A stretch of DNA of 56,356 bases. Source: Protofrankia sp. CiT1 (GTDB taxonomy: Bacteria; Actinomycetota; Actinomycetes; Frankiales; Frankiaceae). Position numbers and translations under genes: made by a program. Positions 16,591 through 25,391 of this stretch are shown here, in pieces. Position 1 is the first letter of the stretch. Every line of letters starts with the position of its first letter. Below the pieces are notes generated by a model. That model saw only the letters and a program-made list of their open reading frames with translations, had not been told where the DNA came from and did no database searches. Location of the stretch: NCBI RefSeq assembly GCF_917627385.1, contig NZ_CAKJTL010000134.1, positions 46,426-102,781 on the forward strand, written 5' to 3'.

Positions 16591-17718
16591 CTACCCCGGG
16601 GAGGTAAGCAGGTCGTGCAGCCTGGCCGCGAGGATGTCCCAGCGCCACGATACCTCGACCCAGGCACGGCCGGCCGCACCCATCGCCCGCGCGCGCCCAG
16701 GATCGGCCAGCAGCCCACCGACAGCGTCGGTGACCCGTGCCAGGTCACCGCCATCGACCACGATGCCGGTCCGGCGGTCGAGCACCGCGTCCGGCGCTCC
16801 GCCGCTGCGCCCGGCCACCACCGGCAAACCCGTGGCGGACGCTTCCAGGTAGACAATACCGAGCCCCTCGACCTCCAGCCCCGCCAACCGCGTCCGGCAC
16901 GGCATGGCGAACACGTCCCCGGCGGCGTAGTGGGCCGGCAGTTCCTCCCAGGGCACGGGACCGGTCATCACCACGTGCTTGTCGACCTCGGCCTCACGGG
17001 CGAGACGCGCCAGCGCCACTCGGTGTGCTCCCCCGCCGACCAGCAGAAGCGCGGCTCCGGGTACCCTGCGGCGCCAGGCCGGCAGGGCTTTGATCAACAT
17101 ATCCTGCCCCTTGCGCCGAACCAGCCGGCTCACGCACACGACAACCGGACGATCGGTCAGGCCGTGGCGCTTGCGTATGTCGTCGCGGCCCGCCCCCGGC
17201 CGGAAAAGCTCCGTGTCGACACCGCTGGGCAACCTGGCCAGGGCCGGATGGCGGCCGAAGGCCGACGCAAGGCGCACCTTGGTGTAGTCGGTGAGATAGG
17301 TCACAGCGTCGACCGACCGCCCGATCCTGCGCAGCACCTGACGGGGGCCTGGCAACGCCGCCCAGCCCACCTCATGGCCGTGCGTGCTCGCGATGATCCT
17401 GCGCACCCCCAGATCACGGCGCAGCCCCGTCGCGAGCAGGCCCAGCGGCGCGGCGGCCCCGAACCACACCGCATCGCAGCCGTGTGACCGGGCGACCTCC
17501 CGGGCGCGGCGAAGCACATCCGGGGTAGGCAGCATCAGCGAAGTCGGATGGCGCACCACCGGGAACGGCGCGGCCGCGTCGAAGGCGACCGCCCCCTTCC
17601 AGGCGGGCGCGTACACGGTTACCGCTCCGCCGGGAAGACGGCTGGCAAAATTATGTATATAGGCTTGAATCCCACCCGGACGGGGCGGAAAATCGTTGGT
17701 CACAACAAGCACCCGCAT
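16591..17718 (-). CDS. pimB: GT4 glycosyltransferase, PimB-like (phosphatidylinositol mannoside synthesis)
   Basis: It is the counterpart of Rv2188c (PimB'), which adds the second mannose from GDP-mannose to PIM1 on the inner face of the membrane. ATG 17718 has GGGGAG upstream; 375 residues. The GT-B fold is clear: the N-terminal MRVLVVTNDFPPRPGGIQAY acceptor loop, the HGHEV segment, VVCVSRLVRRKGQDMLIKAL at the start of the second domain, and the EX7E-type motif EGLGIVYLEASATGLPVV. It lies 86 bp downstream of the MA-type peptidase gene on the same strand. Assignment to PimB rather than another GDP-Man or UDP-sugar GT4 rests on synteny and the start of the protein. Confidence 0.82.
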   Translation of the reverse strand: MRVLVVTNDFPPRPGGIQAYIHNFASRLPGGAVTVYAPAWKGAVAFDAAAPFPVVRHPTSLMLPTPDVLRRAREVARSHGCDAVWFGAAAPLGLLATGLRRDLGVRRIIASTHGHEVGWAALPGPRQVLRRIGRSVDAVTYLTDYTKVRLASAFGRHPALARLPSGVDTELFRPGAGRDDIRKRHGLTDRPVVVCVSRLVRRKGQDMLIKALPAWRRRVPGAALLLVGGGAHRVALARLAREAEVDKHVVMTGPVPWEELPAHYAAGDVFAMPCRTRLAGLEVEGLGIVYLEASATGLPVVAGRSGGAPDAVLDRRTGIVVDGGDLARVTDAVGGLLADPGRARAMGAAGRAWVEVSWRWDILAARLHDLLTSPG

Positions 17719-17773
17719 CAGGCCATACTCCCCTGTTCCATCAACACCGCGGCGGCCGGCTCGAGCCCGGGCG

Positions 17774-17803
17774 TCCACACCGGTCAGCACCGGTCAGCAC
17801 CGG
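17774..17803. repeat. 10-bp direct tandem repeat
   Basis: CACCGGTCAG appears twice in a row, followed by a third partial copy, between pimB and the peptidase gene. Confidence 0.7.
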
Positions 17804-17804
17804 C

Positions 17805-18797
17805 TCATGCGGGCGGCCGCCGGTCCGTCCCGGTCGGGAGCTGAGCACGCAGGTACGACCTCCACCGGGCGACGAAACCGGCCTCCGTGGTGCCCAGGAA
17901 CCGCTGGAAAGCCCCGGCCAGCCGAGTATTCGGGCCGCCTTCGCCCGACCCCACCTGTCGGTAAAAGCCGATGAGCCCGTCCGTGCCGACCGTGTCCGCG
18001 ATCAACTTGCAGGCGAGCCACGCCTCCTGGTAACTACGGGGAACCGTCCCATCCGTGGCTGTGAACGCCGCGTCACCCGGCAGCGCGTCAGGCAGCCAGC
18101 CAGCCTGGACCTCGACCGCCAGTTCCGGGGCCGCCCGGCGCACGCTCAGGGCCACGCCGGCATGCCCCACCGCTTCGGCAAGACCCTCCACCAACCAGGT
18201 GGGGGTACCGGGGCCGGTCACATCCGCACTCGCCAGATGGGTCAGCTCATGGCGCAGTACCACCTGGCGGCCCTCGGGGGTAAGCCGTTCATAGACATCG
18301 GGATTGATGACCACCCGGGTGGCATCGCCGCCCGGTGCTCCAGCCCCACCCGCCCGCGGGATCACCGCGACCGCAGCCTCGCCGTCCGTGCCCGCGCGGC
18401 CCACCCGTGCGCGGAACCCCGCGCTGTCCGCGGGAAGGTCGATCCTGACAGGGGCGGACCATGCCCCGTCCCAGACACCACGCACGTAGCGCAGCGCGTC
18501 ACCGGCTTCCCGCCGGACCTGAGTAAGCCGTGCGGGTGACACGCCGTAACCCGTGATGGTCAGCTGGTCGGTGGGGCGATGGGCCGCATCGGCCTGGTCC
18601 GAAGGAGCGACGGCGACCAACGACGCCCCGACGCCGGCCGCGACCGGCAGGAACACGAGCGCAACCACGATCACAATCGATGACAAGCGCCGCGGCCCTC
18701 GTCTCGGCGGTCGCCGCGGACCGCGCAACGATGGCCGGCCCCTCGATGACAAGCGCCATCGGCCAGTGCCGCGGGGCTCAGCCGGCTCGGCGCGCAC
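17805..18797 (-). CDS. Membrane-anchored MA-type metallopeptidase
   Basis: The 330-residue protein has a basic start, one hydrophobic signal/anchor segment at about 40-62 (SSIVIVVALVFLPVAAGVGA) and an extracytoplasmic peptidase-MA-like domain. The zinc motif is RHELTHL (HExxH), followed by WLVEGLAEAVG, where Glu would be the third ligand (gluzincin pattern). GTG 18797 overlaps the end of the Cys-rich gene by 20 bp, which suggests translational coupling. A ribosome-binding site is not obvious. The C-terminal ends with EAGFVARWRSYLRAQL as in the family. Substrate unknown; the neighbours suggest envelope function. Confidence 0.8.
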   Translation of the reverse strand: MRAEPAEPRGTGRWRLSSRGRPSLRGPRRPPRRGPRRLSSIVIVVALVFLPVAAGVGASLVAVAPSDQADAAHRPTDQLTITGYGVSPARLTQVRREAGDALRYVRGVWDGAWSAPVRIDLPADSAGFRARVGRAGTDGEAAVAVIPRAGGAGAPGGDATRVVINPDVYERLTPEGRQVVLRHELTHLASADVTGPGTPTWLVEGLAEAVGHAGVALSVRRAAPELAVEVQAGWLPDALPGDAAFTATDGTVPRSYQEAWLACKLIADTVGTDGLIGFYRQVGSGEGGPNTRLAGAFQRFLGTTEAGFVARWRSYLRAQLPTGTDRRPPA

Positions 18798-19035
18798 GTC
18801 CGTGTGAGCGTTGCGCGGGCGAGAGGCGTGCCGGCCCGGCAGGGGGTGGTGTGAGCGGCACGGGATGCGGCCACGGGGTCATGCGCGCCAGCAGCCCGGC
18901 GTCGGCCAGTAGCGCCAACGCCCGCAGCTCGGTCTCGTCCCAGCTGGCCGCGGGTTCGGACCCGAGCAGGACGTGCAGCGCACAGTCGCCACAGGCGTCC
19001 CCGCGAACCGCGCAGGTGCCACAGTCGATCAACAT
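18778..19035 (-). CDS. Small Cys-rich conserved actinobacterial protein
   Basis: The 85-residue protein begins MLIDCGTCAVRGDACGDCAL, giving two CxxC pairs at 5/8 and 15/18. This could bind zinc or an iron-sulfur cluster. A helical middle (ETELRALALLADAGLL) and a Pro/Arg-rich tail follow. GGAGGGGCGG precedes ATG 19035, so translation is well supported. Similar proteins are common in actinobacteria with no known role. Its end overlaps the metallopeptidase start. Confidence 0.75.
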   Translation of the reverse strand: MLIDCGTCAVRGDACGDCALHVLLGSEPAASWDETELRALALLADAGLLARMTPWPHPVPLTPPPAGPARLSPAQRSHGRARRAG

Positions 19036-19211
19036 CGTCTCCGCCCCTCCAGCCGATACCGGCCGCCTACGTCACGATTCCCCAGCACCTGCGGCAACAC
19101 AGGCAACGAGTAGCACTGAGACACAACGTAGCCACGGGGTCCGACAAGTTTTCCCAACCGTCCCGACGGTGCTGAGGCCCGGCCGCCCGGTCAGCGCCCA
19201 GGCCCGGCGGC

Positions 19212-20531
19212 TCAGGATCGGTCGAGGCGAGTCAGCAGCGCGGCGGACGGGACCGGCCGGGCACCCGACATCCGGCTCGTTTCCGCCACTTCCCGATCGG
19301 AGGTCACCACAGCCACCGGGCGGCCCGCCGGCTCAGCCCGCACCAACCGGATGATCTCCTCGTCGGCAAGCTGACCGGACCGGCTGAACACCACCCGCAC
19401 CCCGCGGGGCGTGGCCACCCCGACCGGCCGCGCGATCACCGCGGTCGCGTCGAAGACCACCGTGATCTCGCTCTCGGGCGCGCGACCGACCAGCGCGCCG
19501 AGCCCTGACAGCAGCCGGGCGCGCTGCGCCTGCAAGGTCAACGAGCCATAACCACGCTTGGTCACATTGTAACCGTCGATAATGAGGTGCACTCCGGGAA
19601 CCGCCAGGACCTCGTCGACAACCCCGGGATCGTCCTCAGCCAGGCCGCGCACGCCCACCCCGCAGAACGGATCGAACAGTGCCGTGCCATCGTTCTCGCG
19701 ACCGGCGACATCCGCGGGCCGCCGTACGGCGGTCGGCAGCGAGAGCTCCTTGCGGAAACCGTTCGCGGCGGCCATCAGGGTGTCAAGCAGAACGCGCAGG
19801 CGCACGTCCTCCACGGACCTGGCTTCCCGGCTGCCTCGCCGCGCCGCCGCCAGCGCCGCCTCGAGCTCGACGACCCGCTGTCGCAACCGGCGGGTCTCGG
19901 TCTCGGCCTCCCGGGCCGCGGCGACCGCGTCGTCGCGACTGCGCTCAGCCCTCTGGATGGCCTCCTGGGCGTCCAGCTCGGCCCGACGCACCCGGTCAGC
20001 CGATGATCTCAGCCGCCGACGAGCATCCTCAACCTCGGTCCGGGCCGCCGCCAGCCGGTCACGCAGCTGATCGCTCTCAGCCCTGGAACTGCGCTTCAAC
20101 GCCTCGAGCCGCTCATGGAGACGTGCGGCGGCATCGGCGGCCTGCGCCGCGCGGGCCGAAGCGGCCGTCTCGGCCAGTTCCTGAGCGGCGGCCTCGACCA
20201 TCCGCTCCCAGCCGGGCAGGCGCAGGACGTAGGCGACGGCCGCGATCTCCTCGGGTGGGGCCGCTTCGGGCGGTCCCTCGGCTGAGGAAAGTGCCGCGAC
20301 GAGATCGGGCAGGGCGAGCCGGACCCGCTCGGCCACCCGCCCGCGGAAAACCGCGTCGTTCGCGATCGCGGCGGCCAACGGGGTGGCCCCGAGCCGAGCG
20401 CGTCGCGACGGGATGAAGCGCCGGACCGCGATGAGCGCGGCCGGCACATCCTGCTCGGGAATGTCCGCGAGGGTGTCAGCGGCAAACGTGACGACCTGCG
20501 CCCGGACGTTGGGCGGGAGTGGCTCGCTCAC
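19212..20531 (-). CDS. NYN-domain (YacP-like) RNA-binding protein with coiled coil
   Basis: The 439-residue protein has a helical N-terminal domain (about 1-120), a long Ala/Arg/Glu coiled coil (about 125-235) and a C-terminal NYN/PIN-fold domain from about 285. NYN features are HLIIDGYNVTKRGYG with the catalytic-type Asp, VVFDATAV, VVFSRSGQLADEEIIRLV and VVTSDREVAE. YacP/Rae1-type NYN proteins are endoribonucleases acting on mRNA or rRNA, so a similar activity is likely. The coiled coil suggests oligomerisation. ATG 20531 overlaps the stop of the zinc-ribbon gene (ATGA). A frame opposite to the coiled coil is a shadow. Confidence 0.87.
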   Translation of the reverse strand: MSEPLPPNVRAQVVTFAADTLADIPEQDVPAALIAVRRFIPSRRARLGATPLAAAIANDAVFRGRVAERVRLALPDLVAALSSAEGPPEAAPPEEIAAVAYVLRLPGWERMVEAAAQELAETAASARAAQAADAAARLHERLEALKRSSRAESDQLRDRLAAARTEVEDARRRLRSSADRVRRAELDAQEAIQRAERSRDDAVAAAREAETETRRLRQRVVELEAALAAARRGSREARSVEDVRLRVLLDTLMAAANGFRKELSLPTAVRRPADVAGRENDGTALFDPFCGVGVRGLAEDDPGVVDEVLAVPGVHLIIDGYNVTKRGYGSLTLQAQRARLLSGLGALVGRAPESEITVVFDATAVIARPVGVATPRGVRVVFSRSGQLADEEIIRLVRAEPAGRPVAVVTSDREVAETSRMSGARPVPSAALLTRLDRS

Positions 20532-20764
20532 CCGGACGCCGGCCGAGGCTCACACACCACGCTGTCCACCGCGCCACACCACCGACACCAGACATGCTCG
20601 ATCTTCTCGTCCACGATGTCCCGTTCCTCTACACGCGGGACACCAGCAAGATCGACATGGACGTAGTCCCGTGACCGTAGCGTTCTCGCCACATCGAAAC
20701 GGGTTAGATTACCACATATCCCGCACCGCCAGCGGGTATGCGGTCCGGGCAGGTCGACGGGCAC
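20528..20764 (-). CDS. Small zinc-ribbon protein
   Basis: GTG 20764 with GGAG upstream gives 78 residues. Two CxxC pairs (WRCGICGN near the N-terminus and VWCRWCGA near the C-terminus) form a probable zinc ribbon, with a charged middle that reads ARTLRSRDYVHVDLAGVP. I know no function for it. It is translationally coupled to the NYN-domain gene by an ATGA overlap, so it may work with that putative RNase. An upstream in-frame ATG at 20932 would add a low-complexity segment without a ribosome-binding site. Confidence 0.7.
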   Translation of the reverse strand: MPVDLPGPHTRWRCGICGNLTRFDVARTLRSRDYVHVDLAGVPRVEERDIVDEKIEHVWCRWCGAVDSVVCEPRPASG

Positions 20765-20981
20765 GGCGCAGGCTCCGGGGCGCGATGGGAACAACGATGA
20801 CGCATCAGCGTATAGGGAGCAGGCAGGCCCTTCCGGATCGCCAGCGTTCCGCGCCGGCTCGTCCCAGCGGTGACAAACCGGGGGACGCGGCATCGCGGGG
20901 CTGGGGCACGCGCCTCCTGCCGGGCGCGCCAAGCCCAGCTGATCATTTTACGCGGCTGAGCTCGCCCGCCGGCGGCGACCA
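20765..20981. repeat. Intergenic region with a dispersed repeat segment
   Basis: No gene is seen. The stretch 20881-20900 (GGGGACGCGGCATCGCGGGG) is identical to 48637-48656, and both continue into similar CG-rich sequence ending near a TGCCGG. Confidence 0.65.
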
Positions 20982-21377
20982 CTAGATCAACGCGGTCCGG
21001 ATACGGTCAGCCGCGTCATCCAGCGCGGCCGGGTCGGGATTGTGATCAGCTCTGGCAAAGGAAAGCTCGGCCTCAGAATCGATCGCGACGATATGCACGT
21101 GGACGTGCGGCACTTCCAGACCGGCCAGCAGCGCGGCCACCTTCCGGGGACGGAACGCCTTGTCCACGGCCCGTCCCACCCGCGCGGCTCCGCTCCACAG
21201 CTCCCGCAGCACGTCCGACGGAAGATCAATCCAGTGATCGACCTCCAGCCGCGGGACCACCAGGGTGTGCCCGGGGGTGAGAGGAGCAATCGTCAGAAAC
21301 GCCACGCAGTGGTCGTCCTCATAGACGATCCGCCCGGGCAGCTCACGATTGATGATCCGGGTGAAGACGCTGGCCAT
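20982..21377 (-). CDS. HIT-family hydrolase
   Basis: This 131-residue histidine-triad protein hydrolyses nucleoside phosphate derivatives, for example nucleoside 5'-phosphoramidates or dinucleoside polyphosphates. The family signature HVHVHIV occurs at about 92-98, with the conserved N-terminal F-x-x-I-x-x-x-x-x-P-x-x-x-x-x-E/Y-D-D pattern and APLTPGHTLVVPR. ATG 21377 has no Shine-Dalgarno, but TAGTGT ends 6 nt upstream. It is divergent from the exonuclease-UvrC gene, whose promoter carries the same CTACCGATAG string. Confidence 0.93.
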   Translation of the reverse strand: MASVFTRIINRELPGRIVYEDDHCVAFLTIAPLTPGHTLVVPRLEVDHWIDLPSDVLRELWSGAARVGRAVDKAFRPRKVAALLAGLEVPHVHVHIVAIDSEAELSFARADHNPDPAALDDAADRIRTALI

Positions 21378-21383
21378 ACCTGG

Positions 21384-21389
21384 ACACTA
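21384..21389 (-). promoter_or_regulatory. Candidate -10 box of the HIT gene
   Basis: TAGTGT on the minus strand ends 6 nt before the ATG at 21377. It is preceded by CTACCGA, shared with the divergent promoter at 21586. Confidence 0.5.
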
Positions 21390-21585
21390 TCGGTAGGAGG
21401 GTCATCGGCACGAGGTGCCGCCCGGGGGCTCCAACCGGTCGGCCCCGCCACCGAGGATGACGAGAAAGCCACCCGCTGAAAGAGAGCCGTCCGCCTTGGC
21501 ACCCGTCCGCGGCGAAACCCGGCTGCCACCCAAACCCGGCTATGGCACAAAACATGTCCGCGGCAGAACTGTCCGCGGCTACCGA

Positions 21586-21591
21586 TAGCCT
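21586..21591 (+). promoter_or_regulatory. Candidate -10 box of the exonuclease-UvrC fusion gene
   Basis: TAGCCT ends 8 nt before ATG 21600 with no Shine-Dalgarno. CTACCGA precedes it, as at the HIT promoter. Confidence 0.5.
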
Positions 21592-21599
21592 GCGCGGAC

Positions 21600-23363
21600 A
21601 TGAGCCTGTTCTCGCAGGCGCCTGGCGGCGGCCACCAGACCCCGCCGGTGCCCTTCTCGACGCAGCCGTCGCCGCCCACGGCCCGCTCCCAGCCGCGACA
21701 GGCCAGTCTCGAGGAGCTGGGCCGGCCCCTGCGGGACGTCACCTTTGTTGTCGTGGACCTCGAGACCACCGGTACCCGCAGCGCCGACAACGAGATCACC
21801 GAACTCGGCGCGGTCAAGGTCCGCGGCGGGCAGGTCCTCGCGGAGATGGCGGCCCTCGTGCGGCCGGCCGCGCCGATACCGCCGTTCATCTCGGTCCTGA
21901 CCGGGATCACCGACGCGATGGTCGCCACCGCGCCGCCCATCGGCGCCGTGCTGCCGGCTTTTCTGGAGTTCGCCCACGGTAGCGTCCTGGTCGCCCACAA
22001 CGCCCCGTTCGATCTGGGCTTCCTGCGCCAGGCGTGCGTACGCGGCGGCTACCCGGTTCCCGAGTGGGAATACCTGGACACCCTCCGGATCGCCCGGCAG
22101 ATCCTGACCAGGGATGAATGCCCGGACCGCACACTGGCCTCGCTGGCCCGGCTCTTCCGCGCGGACGCCGAGCCGTGTCACCGGGCTCTCGCGGACGCGC
22201 GGGCGACTGTCACCGTCCTGCATGGCCTGTTCGAGCGGCTCGGCAGCCTCGGCGTGACCACGCTGGAGGACGTCCACGGTTTCACCCGGAAGGTCTCCCC
22301 GGCGCGGCGGCGCAAACGGCACCTGGCGGACGGGCTGCCGACCGGGCCCGGGGTCTATGTGTTCCGCGATCGCAGCGGCCGGGCGCTGTACATCGGGACA
22401 TCGCGGTCGGTGCGCGCACGCGTCCGCTCCTACTTCACCGCGAGTGAGCCACGGGCACGGATGACCGAGATGGTGGCGACGGCCGAACGGGTGGACGCGA
22501 TCGCGTGCGCGCATGCGCTGGAGGCCGAGGTCCGCGAGCTGCGACTGATCGCCGAATACAAGCCTCCGTACAACCGCCGGTCCCGGCATCCGGAGCGGGC
22601 GGTCTACCTGCGGATCACCGACGAGCCGTTCCCGCGGCTGGCACGGGTGCGGGCGGTCCGCGATGGCGGGACCTACCTCGGCCCGTTCGCGGGGACCGCC
22701 GGGGCCGAGCTCGCCGCGGCCGCGATCCACGCGGCGATTCCACTGCGGCAGTGCACCGCCCGCCTGTCGCCACGGCGTTCGGTGCCGGCCTGCGCACTCG
22801 CGGAGCTGGGACGTTGCGGAGCCCCTTGCGACGGCCGGGAAAGCCCGCAGGAGTACGCCCGGCATGTGGAAGCGGCCCGCCGGGCCATCACCACCGACCC
22901 GTCTGTGGTCGTTGCCGCCGCGCGGGAACGCATCGAGAGCCTCGCCGCCGAAGAACGTTTCGAGGACGCGGCCGTCCAGCGGGACCGGTTGCTCGCGTTC
23001 CTGCACGGCGCGCGGCGGCTGCAACGCCTGTCGGCGCTGACCGGCGTGGCCGAGATGGCCGCGGCCTCACCCAGCGGTGACGGTGGCTGGGACATCGCGG
23101 TGATCCGTCACGGCAGGCTGGTCGCGGCTACCCGCACCCCGCCGCGAGCGCATCCGCGGCCCTGGGTCGCCGCGGCACAGGCCAGCGCCGAAACCGTGTG
23201 CCCGGGGCCAGGGCCCACGCCGTGCGCCAGCGCGGAGGAGACGGAACGGATCCAGCGCTGGCTGTCCGCTCCCGGTGTCCGTCTTGCCGTCCTGGAGGGC
23301 GAATGGGCCTCGCCGGCGAACGGAGCCGCCCGGGAGATGTTCCGGTTGGGACAGGGGCTGTGA
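21600..23363 (+). CDS. DEDDh 3'-5' exonuclease fused to a UvrC/GIY-YIG nuclease
   Basis: The 587-residue protein joins two DNA-processing domains, as does Rv2191. The N-terminal DnaQ-like exonuclease has VVVDLETTGT (Exo I, about 50-59), VAHNAPFDLGFL (Exo II) and CHRALADARAT (Exo III). The C-terminal half begins with a GIY-YIG endonuclease (LPTGPGVYVFRDRSGRALYIGTS from about 243), has the conserved LIAEYKPPYN, and continues with a UvrC-like Cys-containing region (CALAELGRCGAPCDG) and a UVR-like helix pair (ERFEDAAVQRDRLL). The UvrC RNase H-like and HhH domains are missing. A role in DNA repair, like Cho, is likely. The start is ATG 21600, supported by the -10 box. Confidence 0.92.
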   Translation: MSLFSQAPGGGHQTPPVPFSTQPSPPTARSQPRQASLEELGRPLRDVTFVVVDLETTGTRSADNEITELGAVKVRGGQVLAEMAALVRPAAPIPPFISVLTGITDAMVATAPPIGAVLPAFLEFAHGSVLVAHNAPFDLGFLRQACVRGGYPVPEWEYLDTLRIARQILTRDECPDRTLASLARLFRADAEPCHRALADARATVTVLHGLFERLGSLGVTTLEDVHGFTRKVSPARRRKRHLADGLPTGPGVYVFRDRSGRALYIGTSRSVRARVRSYFTASEPRARMTEMVATAERVDAIACAHALEAEVRELRLIAEYKPPYNRRSRHPERAVYLRITDEPFPRLARVRAVRDGGTYLGPFAGTAGAELAAAAIHAAIPLRQCTARLSPRRSVPACALAELGRCGAPCDGRESPQEYARHVEAARRAITTDPSVVVAAARERIESLAAEERFEDAAVQRDRLLAFLHGARRLQRLSALTGVAEMAAASPSGDGGWDIAVIRHGRLVAATRTPPRAHPRPWVAAAQASAETVCPGPGPTPCASAEETERIQRWLSAPGVRLAVLEGEWASPANGAAREMFRLGQGL

Positions 23364-23430
23364 CAGCCGACGCCAGGGACCGGCTGGACGCGGCTCGCCT
23401 GGGCGAGCGTGATGCGGAACAGGCTCCTGA

Positions 23431-24312
23431 TCATCGAGCCAGGCGGCCGAGCAGCGCGCTGGCCACAATGATCGTCAAAACCGCGGAGCCCGTGAGAACG
23501 GCGAAATCCAGCACGAGGTGGCCGTGGGTACCGATGAGCAGGCCGCGCAACGCGTCGACCAGATAACTCAGCGGGTTGAGATAGCTGACCACGCGGACCC
23601 AGCTCGGCATGATGGACACCGGGTACAGGGCGTTGCTCGCGAAGAACATCGGCATCATGATTGCCTGGCCGATTCCCATCAGCCGGTCCCGGGAGAGCAC
23701 CAGCCCAGCGATCACGATGGACAGGCAGGAGAAGAAGGCCGCGCCAAGCAGCACCGCGACCGCGGCGCCGACCAGTTTCAGCGGGTTGGCGGTGAGCCCT
23801 ACGCCGAGCAGAGCCGCCAGCAACAGGACGACGGCGACCTGTATCAGCGCCCGCACCCCGGCCGCAAACGCCTTGCCCGCGACCAGCGCCGTTCGTGGTG
23901 TCGGGGTGACCATGAGCTTGGCCAGGACGCCCGCGTCCCGGTCCCAGATGATCTGGATGCCGTAGAAGATCGAGATGAACAGCGCCGACTGGGCGAGAAT
24001 CCCCGGTGCCAGATAGTCCAGGTAGGGCACGGATCCGGTCGGAATGGCGTGGATACGGCTGAAAGTCACGCCGAAAACAAGCAGCCACAGCGCGGGCTGG
24101 ACCGCCCGGGTGTAGAGCTCGACCCGGTCGTGGCGCAGCTTCTGCAACTCCACCAGGGAGAGGGTCGCGAAACGGCGGAACAACAGCCGCGCCGCGCCGA
24201 ACGGCCCGTCACGATCTCCATCAAAGATGATCCCCGCCGAGGACAGGGGGCTCGGTGGATCGGCGCGCTCAACCGGCCCGGCTGGCGACACGGCGGATCT
24301 GCTGGACATCAC
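23431..24312 (-). CDS. ABC transporter permease, DrrB/ABC-2 type
   Basis: It is the membrane partner of the ATPase upstream. GTG 24312 (or ATG 24309) follows an excellent GGGGGAGGTGAT ribosome-binding site; about 293 residues. After a 55-residue cytoplasmic start come six hydrophobic segments, beginning LWLLVFGVTFSRI and ending VLTGSAVLTIIVASALLG. Family marks are YLDYLAPGILAQSALF and the amphipathic SYLNPLSYLVDALRGL before the last helix. The start overlaps the ATPase end by 44 bp, so the genes are translationally coupled. Such pairs export drugs, lipids or polysaccharides; the cargo is unknown. Confidence 0.9.
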   Translation of the reverse strand: MMSSRSAVSPAGPVERADPPSPLSSAGIIFDGDRDGPFGAARLLFRRFATLSLVELQKLRHDRVELYTRAVQPALWLLVFGVTFSRIHAIPTGSVPYLDYLAPGILAQSALFISIFYGIQIIWDRDAGVLAKLMVTPTPRTALVAGKAFAAGVRALIQVAVVLLLAALLGVGLTANPLKLVGAAVAVLLGAAFFSCLSIVIAGLVLSRDRLMGIGQAIMMPMFFASNALYPVSIMPSWVRVVSYLNPLSYLVDALRGLLIGTHGHLVLDFAVLTGSAVLTIIVASALLGRLAR

Positions 24313-25129
24313 GGAAATCACCTCCCCCGCCACCCTCAAGCGCATCACCGGTGTGGTGGCGGAACACGTCCTCAAGGCTCGTCCGCGCTCCGATGGCCGC
24401 CTTGAGCTCATCCGGGACACCGGTGACGCGTACCCGGCCGGTGTGCATGAGCGCGACCCGGTCACACAGGGCGTCCGCTTCCTCCATGTAGTGCGTGGTG
24501 AGCAGGACGGCTATCGCCTGCTCAGCACGCAGCCGGTGGACGTGTGCCCACACGCTGTCGCGGGCGATCGGGTCCAGCCCCACCGTCGGCTCGTCGAGGA
24601 TCAACAGGCGTGGCGCGTTGACCAGCGCCTGGGCCAGCTCCAGCCGGCGCACCATCCCGCCGGAATAGGTACGCGCCAACCGGTCCGCGACATCGGTCAG
24701 CCCCATCGCGGCCAAGGCCTCGTTGACCCGCGCCCGCCGCTGCCGCCGTGGTACGTCGAACAGCCCCGCGAACAGTGCCACGTTCTCCCGCCCGGTCAGG
24801 CCCGAATCCGCCGAGAGCATCTGTGGCACGTAGCCGATGAGGCGGCGCGCACGGATGGGATAACGTACCGCGTCCATCCCGAACACGCGCACCGACCCGG
24901 CCGCCGGCCGCAGCAGCGTGACAACGGCACGGATCGCCGTGGTCTTACCGGCTCCGTTCGGCCCGAGCAGGCCGAGTATCTCCCCTGCCGCGAGGTCGAG
25001 GTCGACCGCGTCAACCGCTGTGTGCCCGCCGAACCGGTAGGTCAGGCCTCGGACCGCCAGGGCCGGCGGGGCCGGCGGGTCACCCGAGGACGCGCTGGAC
25101 GGGGCACGTACGGACTGCTCGATGGACAT
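24269..25129 (-). CDS. ABC transporter ATP-binding protein, DrrA type
   Basis: The 286-residue ATPase powers the ABC-2 exporter encoded downstream. Walker A is GPNGAGKTT, the signature is YSGGMVRRLELAQAL, Walker B is LLILDEPTVGLD, and the H-loop LLTTHYMEEADALCD follows. The DrrA/NodI-type C-terminal extension is present. ATG 25129 has a GGAGG only 4 nt upstream, which is short. The upstream region is AT-rich (25139-25190), an unusual patch in this window that probably contains the promoter. The end overlaps the permease gene. Confidence 0.93.
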   Translation of the reverse strand: MSIEQSVRAPSSASSGDPPAPPALAVRGLTYRFGGHTAVDAVDLDLAAGEILGLLGPNGAGKTTAIRAVVTLLRPAAGSVRVFGMDAVRYPIRARRLIGYVPQMLSADSGLTGRENVALFAGLFDVPRRQRRARVNEALAAMGLTDVADRLARTYSGGMVRRLELAQALVNAPRLLILDEPTVGLDPIARDSVWAHVHRLRAEQAIAVLLTTHYMEEADALCDRVALMHTGRVRVTGVPDELKAAIGARTSLEDVFRHHTGDALEGGGGGDFRDVQQIRRVASRAG

Positions 25130-25391
25130 CCAGCCTCCATATCTTTTCCTTCATACAACTAACTATCTGCCTTTCTCGTCCTCTCGTCACCCGGATCGGG
25201 CGCCTGACCTCGGCCAACGCCCGGCCCGCGCCGCCGAGGACGGCCGCTGGAACAAAAACAGGGGTCGTTACGCCCTGGTATCGGACGTAACGACCCCTGG
25301 TTCGGGATCGAGCGTTGCTCGGCGTCTACCGCGCCTGAAAACCCGCTCCGCGGGCGGCCCGGTATCGTTCCTGATCCAAAAACTGTCCCGC
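25130..25391. other. Intergenic region: ABC promoter and qcrB terminator
   Basis: No gene is seen. The first 60 bp are AT-rich and should carry the ABC operon promoter (TTAGTT and TAGTTGTAT strings on the minus strand). The middle holds the terminator at 25259-25299. Confidence 0.6.
25259..25299 (-). terminator. Rho-independent terminator of the ctaE-qcrCAB operon
   Basis: A perfect 14-bp stem (arms CAGGGGTCGTTACG and CGTAACGACCCCTG) has a 13-nt loop. On the minus strand the stem is followed directly by TTTTTGTT. It lies about 90 bp beyond the qcrB stop and separates it from the ABC operon. Confidence 0.88.

Noticed and set aside
21579-23024. 481-codon minus-strand frame
   Set aside because: Antisense shadow of the exonuclease-UvrC fusion; low-complexity translation.
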